A DNA stretch of 27,923 nucleotides from Larix sibirica (GCA_004151065.3 NWUY0300019256.1:15574-43496), one strand, 5' to 3'; positions 11,124 through 22,345 are shown, counted from the first letter of the stretch. The notes: generated by a model from the sequence alone, not told the origin. Numbers and translations are program-made.

Positions 11124-12640
11124 ATATAATCTATCACCAAGATTATGTTTCCAAGAGGTATATCTAAAAATAATTAAGAATTGTATGTTACGTCACCACC
11201 ATTTTATCATCATTAGAACATCATCAAGCATACTAGTATCTATGTTGTCAATAAATGATATTTTGTTATAACTCTTAGGCAATCCAAAATGGTGGGACCC
11301 AAGCTTTCCTTTGAGCTAGATAGGAGGCTCATAATGATATGACCACAAATGAATTAGTGAGGCAAAGTTGAAGAAATGGTCTCACATTTAGTTACTCGGT
11401 GTAACTTAGTGAGTAGAATGTATGAAAAAATGTAAATAAGTCTCCTAGAATCATAACACTTACAATTAAATTCCATTATTTGGCCAAAAACATGGAGATT
11501 TCATAGGGCATGTAGCTTATAACAATGCGTGAACTCAGAAATTTTGGTTTCACAAAATAGTAACATGATCCAGTGGGATAAACAATTAGGTCGGAATAAG
11601 GAAATAACTAAAGATGAAATAATCATAACGATGATAAATTATGGTTAGGTAATGTCAACATACTAAAAAGTCGCCAAAATTGTCGGTGAGTGAAATGAGA
11701 TGCAGTCGAAGCTTTACAAGGTGGAGGTGAAGAAAGGAATATATAAGAACACTTGGGAAAGAAACCCTACAAAACTTGTTTAGTATTTCAACCGTGCATG
11801 AACTTAGTATCTTGTAATCCAGGTTAGACATGTGGATCTCTGCATTAATAACATGTCACATCTACAAATATGTTCAACCAATTAATCAAATATGTGAGAT
11901 CAAATGATAGTATGAAAATTGACGATGGATTCTTCAAATCCTAACTTTTAAATGAAGCAAATGAATCCAGAGGCAAGAAAATTAAACATGAAAAATAAAA
12001 GATTTAAAATTAAAGGGAGAATTAAAAACACAAAAAGGAATGAAATCGAAATGAATCTAAACAAAATAAGTGAGAAGGTAAAATAAATAAGAAACAAAAT
12101 CAATTCGAAATATTATTAATTTTAAAAATATTCTTTTATTTTATATATACAAAGTGTGACATTAAAGGTGAAGATTCAATACATACCATTTGTGGTAAAG
12201 ATAGGCACCCTACTCCTTGAAGTACATGTTAGAGTAGGGTTGATGCGATAAGCCACATAACATATTGCAACTTTTTAACTCTAGGTCCTCAGTTTAATTT
12301 ATCCACCTTTTCCATATGGGATAATAAAATGAATGAATATGGATTTTTTTATTTGTCTTGAAGAATAATCAAAACCATGGGAAATATCTCTTGTGATAGG
12401 TTGCTTGGAAATTGGAACAATATCACAAACTTGATTAGAGACTTCAAAAAAACACTCAGGTGTCTGCTTCCCAACCTATAACTATAGAAATATTGGCCTT
12501 AGTGCACTAAAAGATAGTACAAGCTCTCTTTTTGGTAAACCAAATTATTCCAAGCTCCTCATCCTTTGAAAATCTATCTTAAAACTGAAACATATGATTA
12601 AATATTATGCTAAAATTATTGATATTAAATCCATTACAAT
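11124..12640. other. AT-rich interval without recognisable genes
   Basis: No open frame of note occurs on either strand. A TATA-like tatataag at about 11740-11747 follows a purine-rich run and could be the promoter of an eroded LTR, but nothing downstream supports a transcript. From about 11940 to 12140 the sequence is an A-rich low-complexity run. Minus-strand frames left of 12640 may be the far end of the gag relic that begins near 14170, but this could not be followed with confidence. Confidence 0.3.
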
Positions 12641-12643
12641 TCC

Positions 12644-14170
12644 CTAACATTTCACAAAATATTTTGATAAAGGAAAAAAGTGGATGAAGATATCAATATT
12701 GAAATTGGAGTATTCTTCGATGCAAACACAACTGAGGGGCTTTCTAGGAGTTGCTTCATTTTCCCCACTCAATTTCATTGTGCATGAAAAAGGGATTGAA
12801 AAAGTAGTGCACCTATGTATTTGCCAATGATAGAGGATCGTCAACCACATTCTCAAGTTGCATTGAAATCTTATCATTGAATAGGAGTCATTGAAACCAA
12901 ATTTATTTCATAACTCAAACTTAGATCCCTCATTGACAACAAGATATATGACACTAACATCATCAAAGGTTTGTAAATAAGAGGAATAATAACATTAGTT
13001 TCATGCACAACTTTTGAATGACTAAAGTGTGGATTACCATCACATGAAGTCAAGTCAAATATGTAAGAGCAATGATTTTGAGATGAACTTAAAATTTGAT
13101 CAAACTTATTTATCTAAAAAATAGTGGTATTTTGATCATGAAATGTGCGTTACTTGTCATGATTATGAGAGATAATTCCAATAGTTATAGGCATTTTCTT
13201 TCTATCAACCATGAAGGTGGATTCATAATAAGCTTCACATCTAGATGAGTCAAACCTAACCTCATATTCATTTTACCAATTATGGGTAGAAAACACATCA
13301 AAGGTGGCTCATGATCGGTAAATTGGTTCTTCACTAATTGAAGAGATACTTAAATCATTTCCTTCCAAAATCCTTACAAGTCGTGTTTTGGTTGACAATA
13401 CCTGCTTCATGGTCAACATTTAGTTTTGAATATTTTTCATCATTTGTCTCATAGATGAGAAATATCCATGTATGTTGGAACTACATAGAGAGAACCCTAT
13501 TCGAATGGTTTGTTTTTCAATGTCTAAATAGGTAATCAAGGTTGATTCTATGTTTTGAACATCCCTCTCCTCTAATTTATAGGGATAGGTTGGATGTATG
13601 AGGTTATGGTAGTGCAAGAGAGAAACCAAATTAGTAGGGTGGACGCATCAATGATGTGGTTATATAACTTAAATTAAAATCTCTAATTCTCTTGGACTAC
13701 TTCATCTAAATATTTGTGAAAATTTTAATGGATTGAAAAGGATTCTCTAGGTTTTAGAAAGTATAGATGAAATAATGAACAAGTTCATTCCAAGTAGATA
13801 TGCATTTTTCTAGTAGTTTAGAAAATATAGTGGCATATTTTCCTTGAAGAGAATCCTTTAATAGCCACACACGGTTTTTGTTGTCAAAGATACCTAAGGT
13901 AGTGCAAGCATGTTAGAATGCTCAAATATGCTTATCAATTGTGATGGTTCCATCACCTGAAAAAATAGGTAAATAATCTTTGAATTTTGGTAGGATATGT
14001 CAACTTTAATGGAGAAGGGATCATTCAAGGGCATAGGGGTTTGTAGACTTCCAAATTGGAAATCCCATATCAGTGGGTGAGATTATATTGATTGGTGGAA
14101 GAAACCAACATGATGTAATGATTGGAAATGCCATTGATGGGACACTTGGAAGCCATAGAAAAAAAGAGAG
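12644..14170 (-). pseudogene. Ty3/gypsy-like gag relic (minus strand)
   Basis: On the minus strand, 13990 to 13706 reads as a gag-core-like segment: PKFKDYLPIFSGDGTITID, then after two stops ACTTLGIFDN, VWLLKDSLQGKYATIF and STWNELVHYFIYTF. 'P.F.G..T...H..AF..AC' followed by 'L..SL.G.A...F..L....I.TW.EL...F' is the pattern of the retrotransposon gag domain. A further open piece (13629-13420) contains SLLHYHNLIHPTYPYKLEERD, like the gag C-terminal helical part. From 13386 to 12874 another 171-codon frame with four stops follows (VRILEGNDLSISSISEEPIY near its start, ESTFMVDRKKMPITIGIIS in the middle), then an open 77-codon piece (12877-12644). No CCHC knuckle, protease or RT was seen. At least two frame changes and many stops make it non-functional. 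Type is inferred from pattern memory. Confidence 0.55.
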
Positions 14171-14593
14171 GCCAAATCAAGTGAGAACAACATTTATCGA
14201 GCAGAAATAATTTTTTAATCAAAACTAGGAACAATCACCCAAAATGGTTCTTATGCACCAAAATACATAAATTCTTGAGGGGATAGTTGAGAGGAAGGAG
14301 GAATTACTACCCAAGTGTTTTAAACTATTAGCTTAATGAGACCTCTATAGATTTATAGGTTTAGCACTTAGTTTCTAATGTATCCTATGTTAGATCATTT
14401 TCCTTTAAATTTTTTGGTGGCCTTTGTTACCTATTCAAAACTTTCAGGACCATGCCTTTCCCTTGTATGGATTTATATTTGTTAAATGAAGTCTTGATTA
14501 GTATGTTGGTTGTCCTACTACATTGATCTTGCTATATTGTAAGGTAAAGTCTCTTAGGAGTTTTGATTTTACTTTACTTTTTTAGTGCCTAAA

Positions 14594-14605
14594 ATTTTGA
14601 TACCA
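14594..14605 (-). other. Weak initiator-Met-type primer-binding site
   Basis: Plus-strand attttgatacca is the complement of TGGTATCAAAAT on the minus strand. It matches 9 of 12 positions of the plant iMet PBS TGGTATCAGAGC. It lies about 430 bp upstream of the presumed gag start on the same strand, a normal distance, and six bases outside it is a TGCA that could be an LTR edge. Such a short match could be chance. Confidence 0.25.
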
Positions 14606-15492
14606 ACTCTATGCATTTTTTTGGTTCTAGTTTAGTCTCAAAAGTAGTAGTTTTGGCCATTTGTGCACAACTTAATTTGGATACATGTTGTATTGTTTGC
14701 AAGTAGATTTAGCCACATCTTGATTGGAGCATGGGTGTCTAGTTGGCCCACTATCCTAGGGGTTGGGCAAGTCACCCTTGAGATATTTTTTTATTATCCA
14801 TTTTGGCATGTTCTATGTTTTTTTGGCCCATTATAATCTAGCCTTTGTTAAGATATTAGGATTGTAATCTAATTGGGGTTAAGGAATTACGTTTAATTGA
14901 AGCTGCAGAATACCTAAATATTGTATTGTGAACGACTAAGTTAATACAATGAGATTAAAAAAGGTGTAGCTCTTAGTTAGCTTGGTTTCCCAATTAAGAG
15001 TTCATAGGGAAAATATTGTGTATAATGTATGAATGTTCCATTGTTTCTTTCCATTTTAATAATTTACAAGCATTGTCTTTCTTGAATAGGTCTTTATCGA
15101 ACTCTTCAACTTAATTGTCGGTGTGCCCTTTTTGCTATATTTTTTAATATACTGTGTGCACTATATTGTTATGTTGAAAGGAAGTGGTTTCATGTTTAGT
15201 TTTTTCCGTACATTGCTTGTCCATATAGATGCTTCTAGTCAACACTTCCAAAAACCACCTTTCACAATATGGGAATTTACTACAATAAAGCTAGTGCATA
15301 TTACAACTCAAGGAAGCAATCCTTAAAGCTAAGATGCCTCAATTGGGGATATCTATTACCAAATTTGCAAAGGACTTACACCCGTAAATACATGAAATGA
15401 CCTAATTGTGTAGGAAAGTCAATCTCCTAAGCTTGAACACACCTTTGGAGAGATATAAACCTTATTGGAGGGAATAGATCAACATAAACAAA
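14606..15492. other. AT-rich interval, possible LTR remnant of the minus-strand gag element
   Basis: If the primer site to the left is real, the 5' LTR of the minus-strand element would start about 14612 and run right for an unknown length. There is no second LTR copy in the window to test this. The only open frame of note (15123-15326, plus strand, 67 codons) has no recognisable features. Confidence 0.2.
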
Positions 15493-16300
15493 AATCAACT
15501 TGATTCAAAACCTGAAGTATGATTCCTTCAAAATGTAATAAGAAATGAGAAACAAACATCAACTAAATTCTTTTTATGAATAAACTACTTCATCTAACCT
15601 TTCACCAGTGATGAGTTTAATCATTATTTAAATATTTGAAGTAACTTGTCCAAACAAATTTAAACTTGTATTCAAGTTTTAAACTAAAACACGAATCAAT
15701 TCAATTCAAAGTTTATACAATAATTTTTATAATTTTTTCCAAATTTATTTAATCTGTAAATCAAAGTAAATCACAATCAATTTGATTCATTTTTTTTTTC
15801 ATTTCTTCCAAACTCCTATATGATTCTTCAAAGTGTAATCATAAATAATGAAAACAAGCATCAACTAAATTCTTTTTATGCATAAACTACTCCATCCAAC
15901 CCTTCATCACTCATGAGTTTCATGATTATTTATATCTTTAGAATAACTTGTCCAAATAAATTTAAACCTTTATTCAAATTTTAAACTAAAATAATCAAGA
16001 ATCAATAATTCAAAATTTATAAATTTATTTTCTCTAAATTTATTTAATCTATAAATCAAAATAAATTGTTATCAATTTAATTAAAAATCTAAAAAATATA
16101 TTTCTCTCAAACTAAAAAAACAAACATTAACCCTCCATTTCTATTTTTATGGTTAAACTACTCCCTCCTATCCTCCCAAGAAAGACAAACATTAACCCTA
16201 TAGTTCTATTTTTATGGTTAAACTACTCCCTCCTCCCTCCTCCCTCCCATTTTTTTATCAATTTACTCCTAGACCAACTTGTCCAAGGCAATTTCGTCAA
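15493..16300. repeat. Three diverged tandem units of about 290 bp
   Basis: Unit 1 (about 15493-15774) and unit 2 (about 15775-16070) align along their length with an offset near 300 bp. They share 'atcaactaaattcttttta', 'taaactact.catc.aacc', 'taacttgtccaaa' and 'tttatttaatct.taaatc'. Identity is near 80% by eye. Unit 3 (about 16071-16300) is more diverged but keeps the opening 'atcaattt.att', the 'aaacaaacattaaccct..' segment and 'aacttgtccaaggcaattt'. Inside unit 3 a segment of about 64 bp is doubled ('acaaacattaaccct' to 'aactactccctcct'), followed by a short cctccct microsatellite near 16225-16250. The array ends just before the lipase-containing segment. Confidence 0.7.
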
Positions 16301-16306
16301 CGCCTT

Positions 16307-17940
16307 ACTTGCCTCACATGATGATATGTAAATTAAGCATGTTTGATTCATTGGTTCTAAAAAATAGAGGAATATTTTAGGTCATCGACGGGATGAACAA
16401 ATGGGTTGGAATAAAACGCTAAAAACCCTTTTTTTTTAGGTAAACGTATGATTTAGTGTTAAATGTGATATAATATTATATTAATACAAAAATTCATTAA
16501 GATTTTAACGCCGTGCATCACTTTATAATGGTGTACTTTAATAATCATTAAGAATGGTCGATATATTAAATATAAACAGTTAGGTCCAGATGGACCATGC
16601 CTTCCAAAATCTATGATGAGTTCAAGAAAGACAAAATTGTTTTGGAAGCTTCTTAATACTTTCTCAATTTGGTATGGGAAATTGGAAAGTTCAAGCTAAT
16701 CACTTGTAAATTTTTCATTATTACAAGTTTTATTAGTGATACCAGAGTATAGATCATTGAACGCCCAGAGGAACTTTGAATCAGGTTGTCCAATTTGAGG
16801 AAGAGTCACGTTGTGTGGATCATCTTTGAATCAGGTAGGTAGTCAATTCCCAGGACTAGTAGATTTTTAGTTTTGGGTATTTTTTTGTAAAATTAGGTTA
16901 AAATTTTGAATTTTAAATATAAGTTGTTAAAATTGTATAATGTAAATGTTAGTGAAGATTAGTAGAATTTTGGTTTGGGTATTTTGTTAAGATTAAGTTA
17001 AAATTTGGTTTTTGCTTGTGTTTAATCTATTTTTACAATCAAAACTGAATTCCGTGTAATCAAAAATTATGATTTATGCATCTTAGAAACGATAGATTCC
17101 TGTCAAAATCATCAAATAGTTAGAAAAACTCCATATTTTGTGGACCATTATATCTGTATATTAGCATGTGGTGGTTATGCATTATATCTGAAATTACAGA
17201 TCACTCTACAGTGGCATATTGAGATTTTGTACTTCTTTAAAAAAATACCATACGCATTTCTCTTATGAAACTCCACGTGAACCAGCCTTAATTTTCTAAG
17301 CTATTAGTTGGGTACTTCATTACTTTATTGTGACCAGGTATTGAAGCCAATGCCATCCAATTATTTTGTATTTTCCACACCTCATCCAAAAGCCATTCGT
17401 TTCACGTTTTACAGTGAGCAAGTAGTAATGATGACCCATTGGTTGGTTTCTTAAGCGTCAAGCGGATGTCATGCATAGTTTTTCTGATATAATGTCTACC
17501 AAGGGTTATCTCACTTTCGGACAACTGTCCTGCCAACCCATATGAACCAAACAAATCGCTGTAACTACTAAAACCAACAAATCTGTTTCTGGAAGTTGTC
17601 ACATGTAAATAGCAAAACCAACAAAGCAATCTGTTTCTGGAAGTTGTCTAGTATAGGAGTATTCTCTCCTTACGCCTCTTTAATCCCATTTTCATGTCTA
17701 ATCAACATCTGAGCTCTGATTTCACTTTCAATCTCAGCCACCCAATGCAAAAACCACTGGTGTTGCACCAATCTCATCACTCGACGTCTGAGCTATTTGA
17801 TACAGGCCTAATTTGAACTGGGTGTAACAGGGAATTCCTGATTTTTTCGAATTGAATCAAGGTATCTTCCTAGAGGGATTTCTGAAAATTGCATTGAGGC
17901 TATCACATTCAAATGTCTAATGAATAATTGGTGAATAAAC
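16307..17940 (+). promoter_or_regulatory. Upstream region of the lipase exon, possible 5' UTR intron and uORFs
   Basis: No single strong TATA box decides a transcription start. A consensus-like donor (cag|gtaggt, GT at 16835) and possible acceptors (tgaccag| ending 17337; gtgtaacag| ending near 17830) would allow a 5' UTR intron. Two tiny overlapping upstream ORFs (17913-17927, MSNE; 17920-17934, MNNW) end just before the main ATG. The same elements recur 2933 bases later in copy A2. A tandem pair of about 48 bp with 'tctgtttctggaagttgtc' lies at 17582-17600 and 17630-17648. Minus-strand open frames here (17629-17402, 18098-17808) look like shadows. Promoter activity is unproven. Confidence 0.3.
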
Positions 17941-18639
17941 ATGTCTCCGGACTGTGGAATTTTAGAATGTGTATATTGCATGGGATTTTTAAGGTGGGCA
18001 TGGAAACGCTGTATATACTCAGGAGCCCATGACAGTGAAGAATGGCCACTTGCCAATGTTGAAGAGTTTGAACCTGTGCCGAGGATTTGTAGAAACATCC
18101 TTGCAGTCTATGAAGATGATTTGAAAAATCCTAGATGGGCACCCCCAGGAGGCTATGGGATGAATCCTGATTGGGTAGTGAAGAAAGTCACTTATGAGAC
18201 CACTAAGGGCAGCGTTCCCCCATACCTAATTTATCTTGATCATGAGAACCATGATATTGTTTTGGTCATCAGAGGCCTGAATTTGGCTAAGGAGAGTGAT
18301 TATGCTGTATTGCTGGATAATAAACTCGGAAAAAAGATGTTTGATGGGGGCTATGTGCATAATGGGCTTCTCAAGTCTGCTAGTTGGCTGATCTCCGCTG
18401 AATCTGATACATTGAAGGATTTGATTAAGAAAAACCCCTCATATACCCTGACTTTTGCAGGGCACTCACTTGGGTCAGGAGTTGCTGCCATGCTAACTTT
18501 GGTGGTGGCAAACAACAGGAGTGAAATGGGTAATATACCCAAAAGTAAGATTAGGTGTTATGCAATCGCCCCTGCGCGGTGTATGTCGCTTAACTTGGCA
18601 GTAAGATATGCAGATATCATCAATTCTGTTATCTTGCAG
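17941..18639 (+). CDS. Class 3 lipase-like protein, first coding exon (partial gene), copy 1
   Basis: The 233-codon exon encodes the N-terminal part of a plant class 3 lipase of the type annotated in Arabidopsis as lipase class 3 / calmodulin-binding heat-shock-like protein. Residues 5-26 form a Cys- and Trp-rich hydrophobic start (ILECVYCMGFLRWAWKRC). 'EFEPVPRICRNILAVYEDDL' and 'WAPPGGYGMNPDWV' are typical of the Lipase3_N region. 'VLVIRGLNL' (about 107-115) precedes the core fold, and G174-H-S176-L-G178 is the nucleophile elbow with Ser176 as catalytic Ser. The exon stops after 'INSVILQ', where CAG abuts a donor (cag|gtatgg, GT at 18640) in phase 0; reading on gives three residues and a stop. 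In the family 'DDF(L/I)PR' with the catalytic Asp should follow, but neither it nor the catalytic His is in the window. ATG chosen because it matches the family N-terminus and has A at -3. Family members hydrolyse acyl lipids; the substrate is not inferable. No disruption is seen in this exon. Confidence 0.85.
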
Positions 18640-19238
18640 GTATGGCTTTAGCCTTTTGTAAGCCACTTTTGCTATAGAAACTAACTAGATTTAATGTGGA
18701 ATGGCAAAATTAAAACTGCTCACTCGGCCATACCATTAAAAAATTTTAAATTTGAAAAGCTTGTTCATGTTCCACTGCGTTAAGAGTCAAGAGTTGAGAG
18801 TAAAATTTGAAATTAAGCCAATTTTGTTATTGCTGGAAACATGTTAAGAAAAATTTGAAATCAAGACAATCTTGGTACCCCTGGAAACATGTTAAGAGTC
18901 AAGACATCATATATTGTTCAAAAACATTTAATGTTTTTCTTTTATGTTCAACCAAACAAATAGCTATTAATGAATTGCTTACGACTTGAAAAAATATTTA
19001 TTATATAGCCATTAAATTTGAAATTCGCCATTAAGATCTCCGTCAAATATGCCATTGCTTAAGGTTCGGCAAATTTAGATATTTTTGGCAAAACCAAATG
19101 TGGTTACTAAGGGTGCCACCGATGAAGAAATTTACTGGATGTCCCAAAGCAAAACCTTGATGAGAAATTTAAAACTATAAATGCGCGTGTTTAACATGTA
19201 TATTGGTTAGAAGTCTAGATAGTCCAAACGGTTAGATC
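18640..19238 (+). other. Start of first intron (copy 1), cut by the N
   Basis: AT-rich non-coding sequence following the GT donor. It contains a tandem duplication of about 48 bp, with 'aaatttgaaat.aag.caat' starting at 18803 and 18851 and 'ctggaaacatgttaag' in both units. The short open frame at 18807-18989 spans this repeat and is not a gene. The last bases enter the left part of the SINE-like unit that is complete after copy 2. Confidence 0.6.
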
Positions 19239-19239
19239 N
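19239..19239. other. Single N: assembly join
   Basis: One ambiguous base sits exactly between the end of copy A1 and the start of copy A2. A one-base N at the boundary of two near-identical segments is what scaffolding leaves when two contigs are placed next to each other without their overlap being merged. Confidence 0.85.
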
Positions 19240-20873
19240 ACTTGCCTCACATGATGATATGTAAATTAAGCATGTTTGATTCATTGGTTCTAAAAAATAG
19301 AGGAATATTTTAGGTCATCGACGGGATGAACAAATGGGTTGGAATAAAACGCTAAAAACCCTTTTTTTTTAGGTAAACGTATGATTTAGTGTTAAATGTG
19401 ATATAATATTATATTAATACAAAAATTCATTAAGATTTTAACGCCGTGCATCACTTTATAATGGTGTACTTTAATAATCATTAAGAATGGTCGATATATT
19501 AAATATAAACAGTTAGGTCCAGATGGACCATGCCTTCCAAAATCTATGATGAGTTCAAGAAAGACAAAATTGTTTTGGAAGCTTCTTAATACTTTCTCAA
19601 TTTGGTATGGGAAATTGGAAAGTTCAAGCTAATCACTTGTAAATTTTTCATTATTACAAGTTTTATTAGTGATACCAGAGTATAGATCATTGAACGCCCA
19701 GAGGAACTTTGAATCAGGTTGTCCAATTTGAGGAAGAGTCACGTTGTGTGGATCATCTTTGAATCAGGTAGGTAGTCAATTCCCAGGACTAGTAGATTTT
19801 TAGTTTTGGGTATTTTTTTGTAAAATTAGGTTAAAATTTTGAATTTTAAATATAAGTTGTTAAAATTGTATAATGTAAATGTTAGTGAAGATTAGTAGAA
19901 TTTTGGTTTGGGTATTTTGTTAAGATTAAGTTAAAATTTGGTTTTTGCTTGTGTTTAATCTATTTTTACAATCAAAACTGAATTCCGTGTAATCAAAAAT
20001 TATGATTTATGCATCTTAGAAACGATAGATTCCTGTCAAAATCATCAAATAGTTAGAAAAACTCCATATTTTGTGGACCATTATATCTGTATATTAGCAT
20101 GTGGTGGTTATGCATTATATCTGAAATTACAGATCACTCTACAGTGGCATATTGAGATTTTGTACTTCTTTAAAAAAATACCATACGCATTTCTCTTATG
20201 AAACTCCACGTGAACCAGCCTTAATTTTCTAAGCTATTAGTTGGGTACTTCATTACTTTATTGTGACCAGGTATTGAAGCCAATGCCATCCAATTATTTT
20301 GTATTTTCCACACCTCATCCAAAAGCCATTCGTTTCACGTTTTACAGTGAGCAAGTAGTAATGATGACCCATTGGTTGGTTTCTTAAGCGTCAAGCGGAT
20401 GTCATGCATAGTTTTTCTGATATAATGTCTACCAAGGGTTATCTCACTTTCGGACAACTGTCCTGCCAACCCATATGAACCAAACAAATCGCTGTAACTA
20501 CTAAAACCAACAAATCTGTTTCTGGAAGTTGTCACATGTAAATAGCAAAACCAACAAAGCAATCTGTTTCTGGAAGTTGTCTAGTATAGGAGTATTCTCT
20601 CCTTACGCCTCTTTAATCCCATTTTCATGTCTAATCAACATCTGAGCTCTGATTTCACTTTCAATCTCAGCCACCCAATGCAAAAACCACTGGTGTTGCA
20701 CCAATCTCATCACTCGACGTCTGAGCTATTTGATACAGGCCTAATTTGAACTGGGTGTAACAGGGAATTCCTGATTTTTTCGAATTGAATCAAGGTATCT
20801 TCCTAGAGGGATTTCTGAAAATTGCATTGAGGCTATCACATTCAAATGTCTAATGAATAATTGGTGAATAAAC

Positions 20874-21572
20874 ATGTCTCCGGACTGTGGAATTTTAGAA
20901 TGTGTATATTGCATGGGATTTTTAAGGTGGGCATGGAAACGCTGTATATACTCAGGAGCCCATGACAGTGAAGAATGGCCACTTGCCAATGTTGAAGAGT
21001 TTGAACCTGTGCCGAGGATTTGTAGAAACATCCTTGCAGTCTATGAAGATGATTTGAAAAATCCTAGATGGGCACCCCCAGGAGGCTATGGGATGAATCC
21101 TGATTGGGTAGTGAAGAAAGTCACTTATGAGACCACTAAGGGCAGCGTTCCCCCATACCTAATTTACCTTGATCATGAGAACCATGATATTGTTTTGGTC
21201 ATCAGAGGCCTGAATTTGGCTAAGGAGAGTGATTATGCTGTATTGCTGGATAATAAACTCGGAAAAAAGATGTTTGATGGGGGCTATGTGCATAATGGGC
21301 TTCTCAAGTCTGCTAGTTGGCTGATCTCCGCTGAATCTGATACATTGAAGGATTTGATTAAGAAAAACCCCTCATATACCCTGACTTTTGCAGGGCACTC
21401 ACTTGGGTCAGGAGTTGCTGCCATGCTAACTTTGGTGGTGGCAAACAACAGGAGTGAAATGGGTAATATACCCAAAAGTAAGATTAGGTGTTATGCAATC
21501 GCCCCTGCGCGGTGTATGTCGCTTAACTTGGCAGTAAGATATGCAGATATCATCAATTCTGTTATCTTGCAG
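20874..21572 (+). CDS. Class 3 lipase-like protein, first coding exon (partial gene), copy 2
   Basis: The encoded 233 residues are identical to those of 17941-18639, with Ser176 of GHSLG encoded near 21399-21401. The one coding difference found is TAT to TAC in codon 98 (21167), which is synonymous. The exon again ends at cag|gtatgg (GT at 21573), with no exon carrying the catalytic Asp motif in the remaining 6.3 kb. Because this copy sits in a segment that most likely repeats the same locus through an unmerged contig overlap, it should probably be counted as the same gene. If the duplication were real, it would be a second truncated gene with its own upstream region. Function is as for the first copy: a putative acyl-lipid hydrolase of the alpha/beta-hydrolase fold. 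Confidence 0.75.
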
Positions 21573-22148
21573 GTATGGCTTTAGCCTTTTGTAAGCCACT
21601 TTTGCTATAGAAACTAACTAGATTTAATGTGGAATGGCAAAATTAAAACTGCTCACTCGGCCATACCATTAAAAAATTTTAAATTTGAAAAGCTTGTTCA
21701 TGTTCCACTGCGTTAAGAGTCAAGAGTTGAGAGTAAAATTTGAAATTAAGCCAATTTTGTTATTGCTGGAAACATGTTAAGAAAAATTTGAAATCAAGAC
21801 AATCTTGGTACCCCTGGAAACATGTTAAGAGTCAAGACATCATATATTGTTCAAAAACATTTAATGTTTTTCTTTTATGTTCAACCAAACAAATAGCTAT
21901 TAATGAATTGCTTACGACTTGAAAAAATATTTATTATATAGCCATTAAATTTGAAATTCGCCATTAAGATCTCCGTCAAATATGCCATTGCTTAAGGTTC
22001 GGCAAATTTAGATATTTTTGGCAAAACCAAATGTGGTGACTAAGGGTGCCACCGATGAAGAAATTTACTGGATGTCCCAAAGCAAAACCTTGATGAGAAA
22101 TTTAAAACTATAAATGCGCGTGTTTAACATGTATATTGGTTAGAAGTC
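21573..22148 (+). other. Start of first intron (copy 2)
   Basis: Same sequence as 18640-19215, including the tandem pair of about 48 bp at about 21736-21833. It runs on into the SINE candidate and then unique sequence, so this copy shows how the intron continues. No acceptor followed by a recognisable lipase exon was found, and long introns are common in gymnosperms. Confidence 0.5.
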
Positions 22149-22345
22149 TAGATAGTCCAAACGGTTAGATCAATTGGTTGTCACCAATGTTGCTGGGTGT
22201 TTGGGTGATTCTATACTGTTGAATGCCCAGTTCGAATCCCCTGGGATGATCGTGAGACACATCACTTTCTTTTGGAAGGTTTACTAGGAATACCATCCAT
22301 AAATGTGAGAAGCATCCTTAGATTTCTGTGCAAGATTTTCTTGAA
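22149..22345 (+). mobile_element. tRNA-derived SINE candidate
   Basis: A-box-like tagatcaattgg (22166-22177) and B-box agttcgaatcc (22229-22239, full match to RGTTCRANNCC) are about 52 bp apart. A short inverted pair (cccag / ctggg) flanks the B-box, but no full cloverleaf forms. The element sits inside the presumed lipase intron. The left contig ends inside its A-box (tagatc then N), as often happens when assembly stops at a dispersed repeat. The 3' end near an A-rich run (about 22345) is approximate, and no target-site duplication was established. Confidence 0.5.

Larger units (their letters stand above)
16307..19238. repeat. Near-identical direct copy A1 (2932 bp), likely assembly overlap
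   Basis: This segment is repeated as 19240-22171 with a constant offset of 2933. It starts at 'acttgcctcacatg' and ends at 'acggttagatc' exactly one base before the N at 19239. The two differences I found are T at 18234 against C at 21167, and T at 19105 against G at 22038; there may be others. A constant offset implies no net indel. The copy holds the lipase upstream region, its first exon and the start of the next intron. Confidence 0.9.
19240..22171. repeat. Near-identical direct copy A2 (2932 bp)
   Basis: Second copy of 16307-19238, beginning immediately after the N and continuing without a break into unique sequence at 22172. Its first base corresponds to an internal point of the left contig, so it looks like the head of the next contig. 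The few differences from copy 1 are at the level expected between alleles or from sequencing error. Confidence 0.9.

Noticed and set aside
16583-16596. Short hairpin ggtccagatggacc
   Set aside because: A 5-bp stem is common by chance and nothing around it suggests a function.
17402-17629. Minus-strand 75-codon ORF upstream of the lipase exon
   Set aside because: It overlaps a local tandem duplication and upstream sequence of the plus-strand gene and has no recognisable domain.
17808-18098. Minus-strand 96-codon ORF across the lipase start
   Set aside because: It is antisense to the clearly coding plus-strand exon; a shadow frame.
17941-21584. Recent tandem duplication of a lipase gene as a biological feature
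   Set aside because: The N exactly at the junction and the same pattern at 25471 make an assembly overlap the simpler reading; both copies are still listed.
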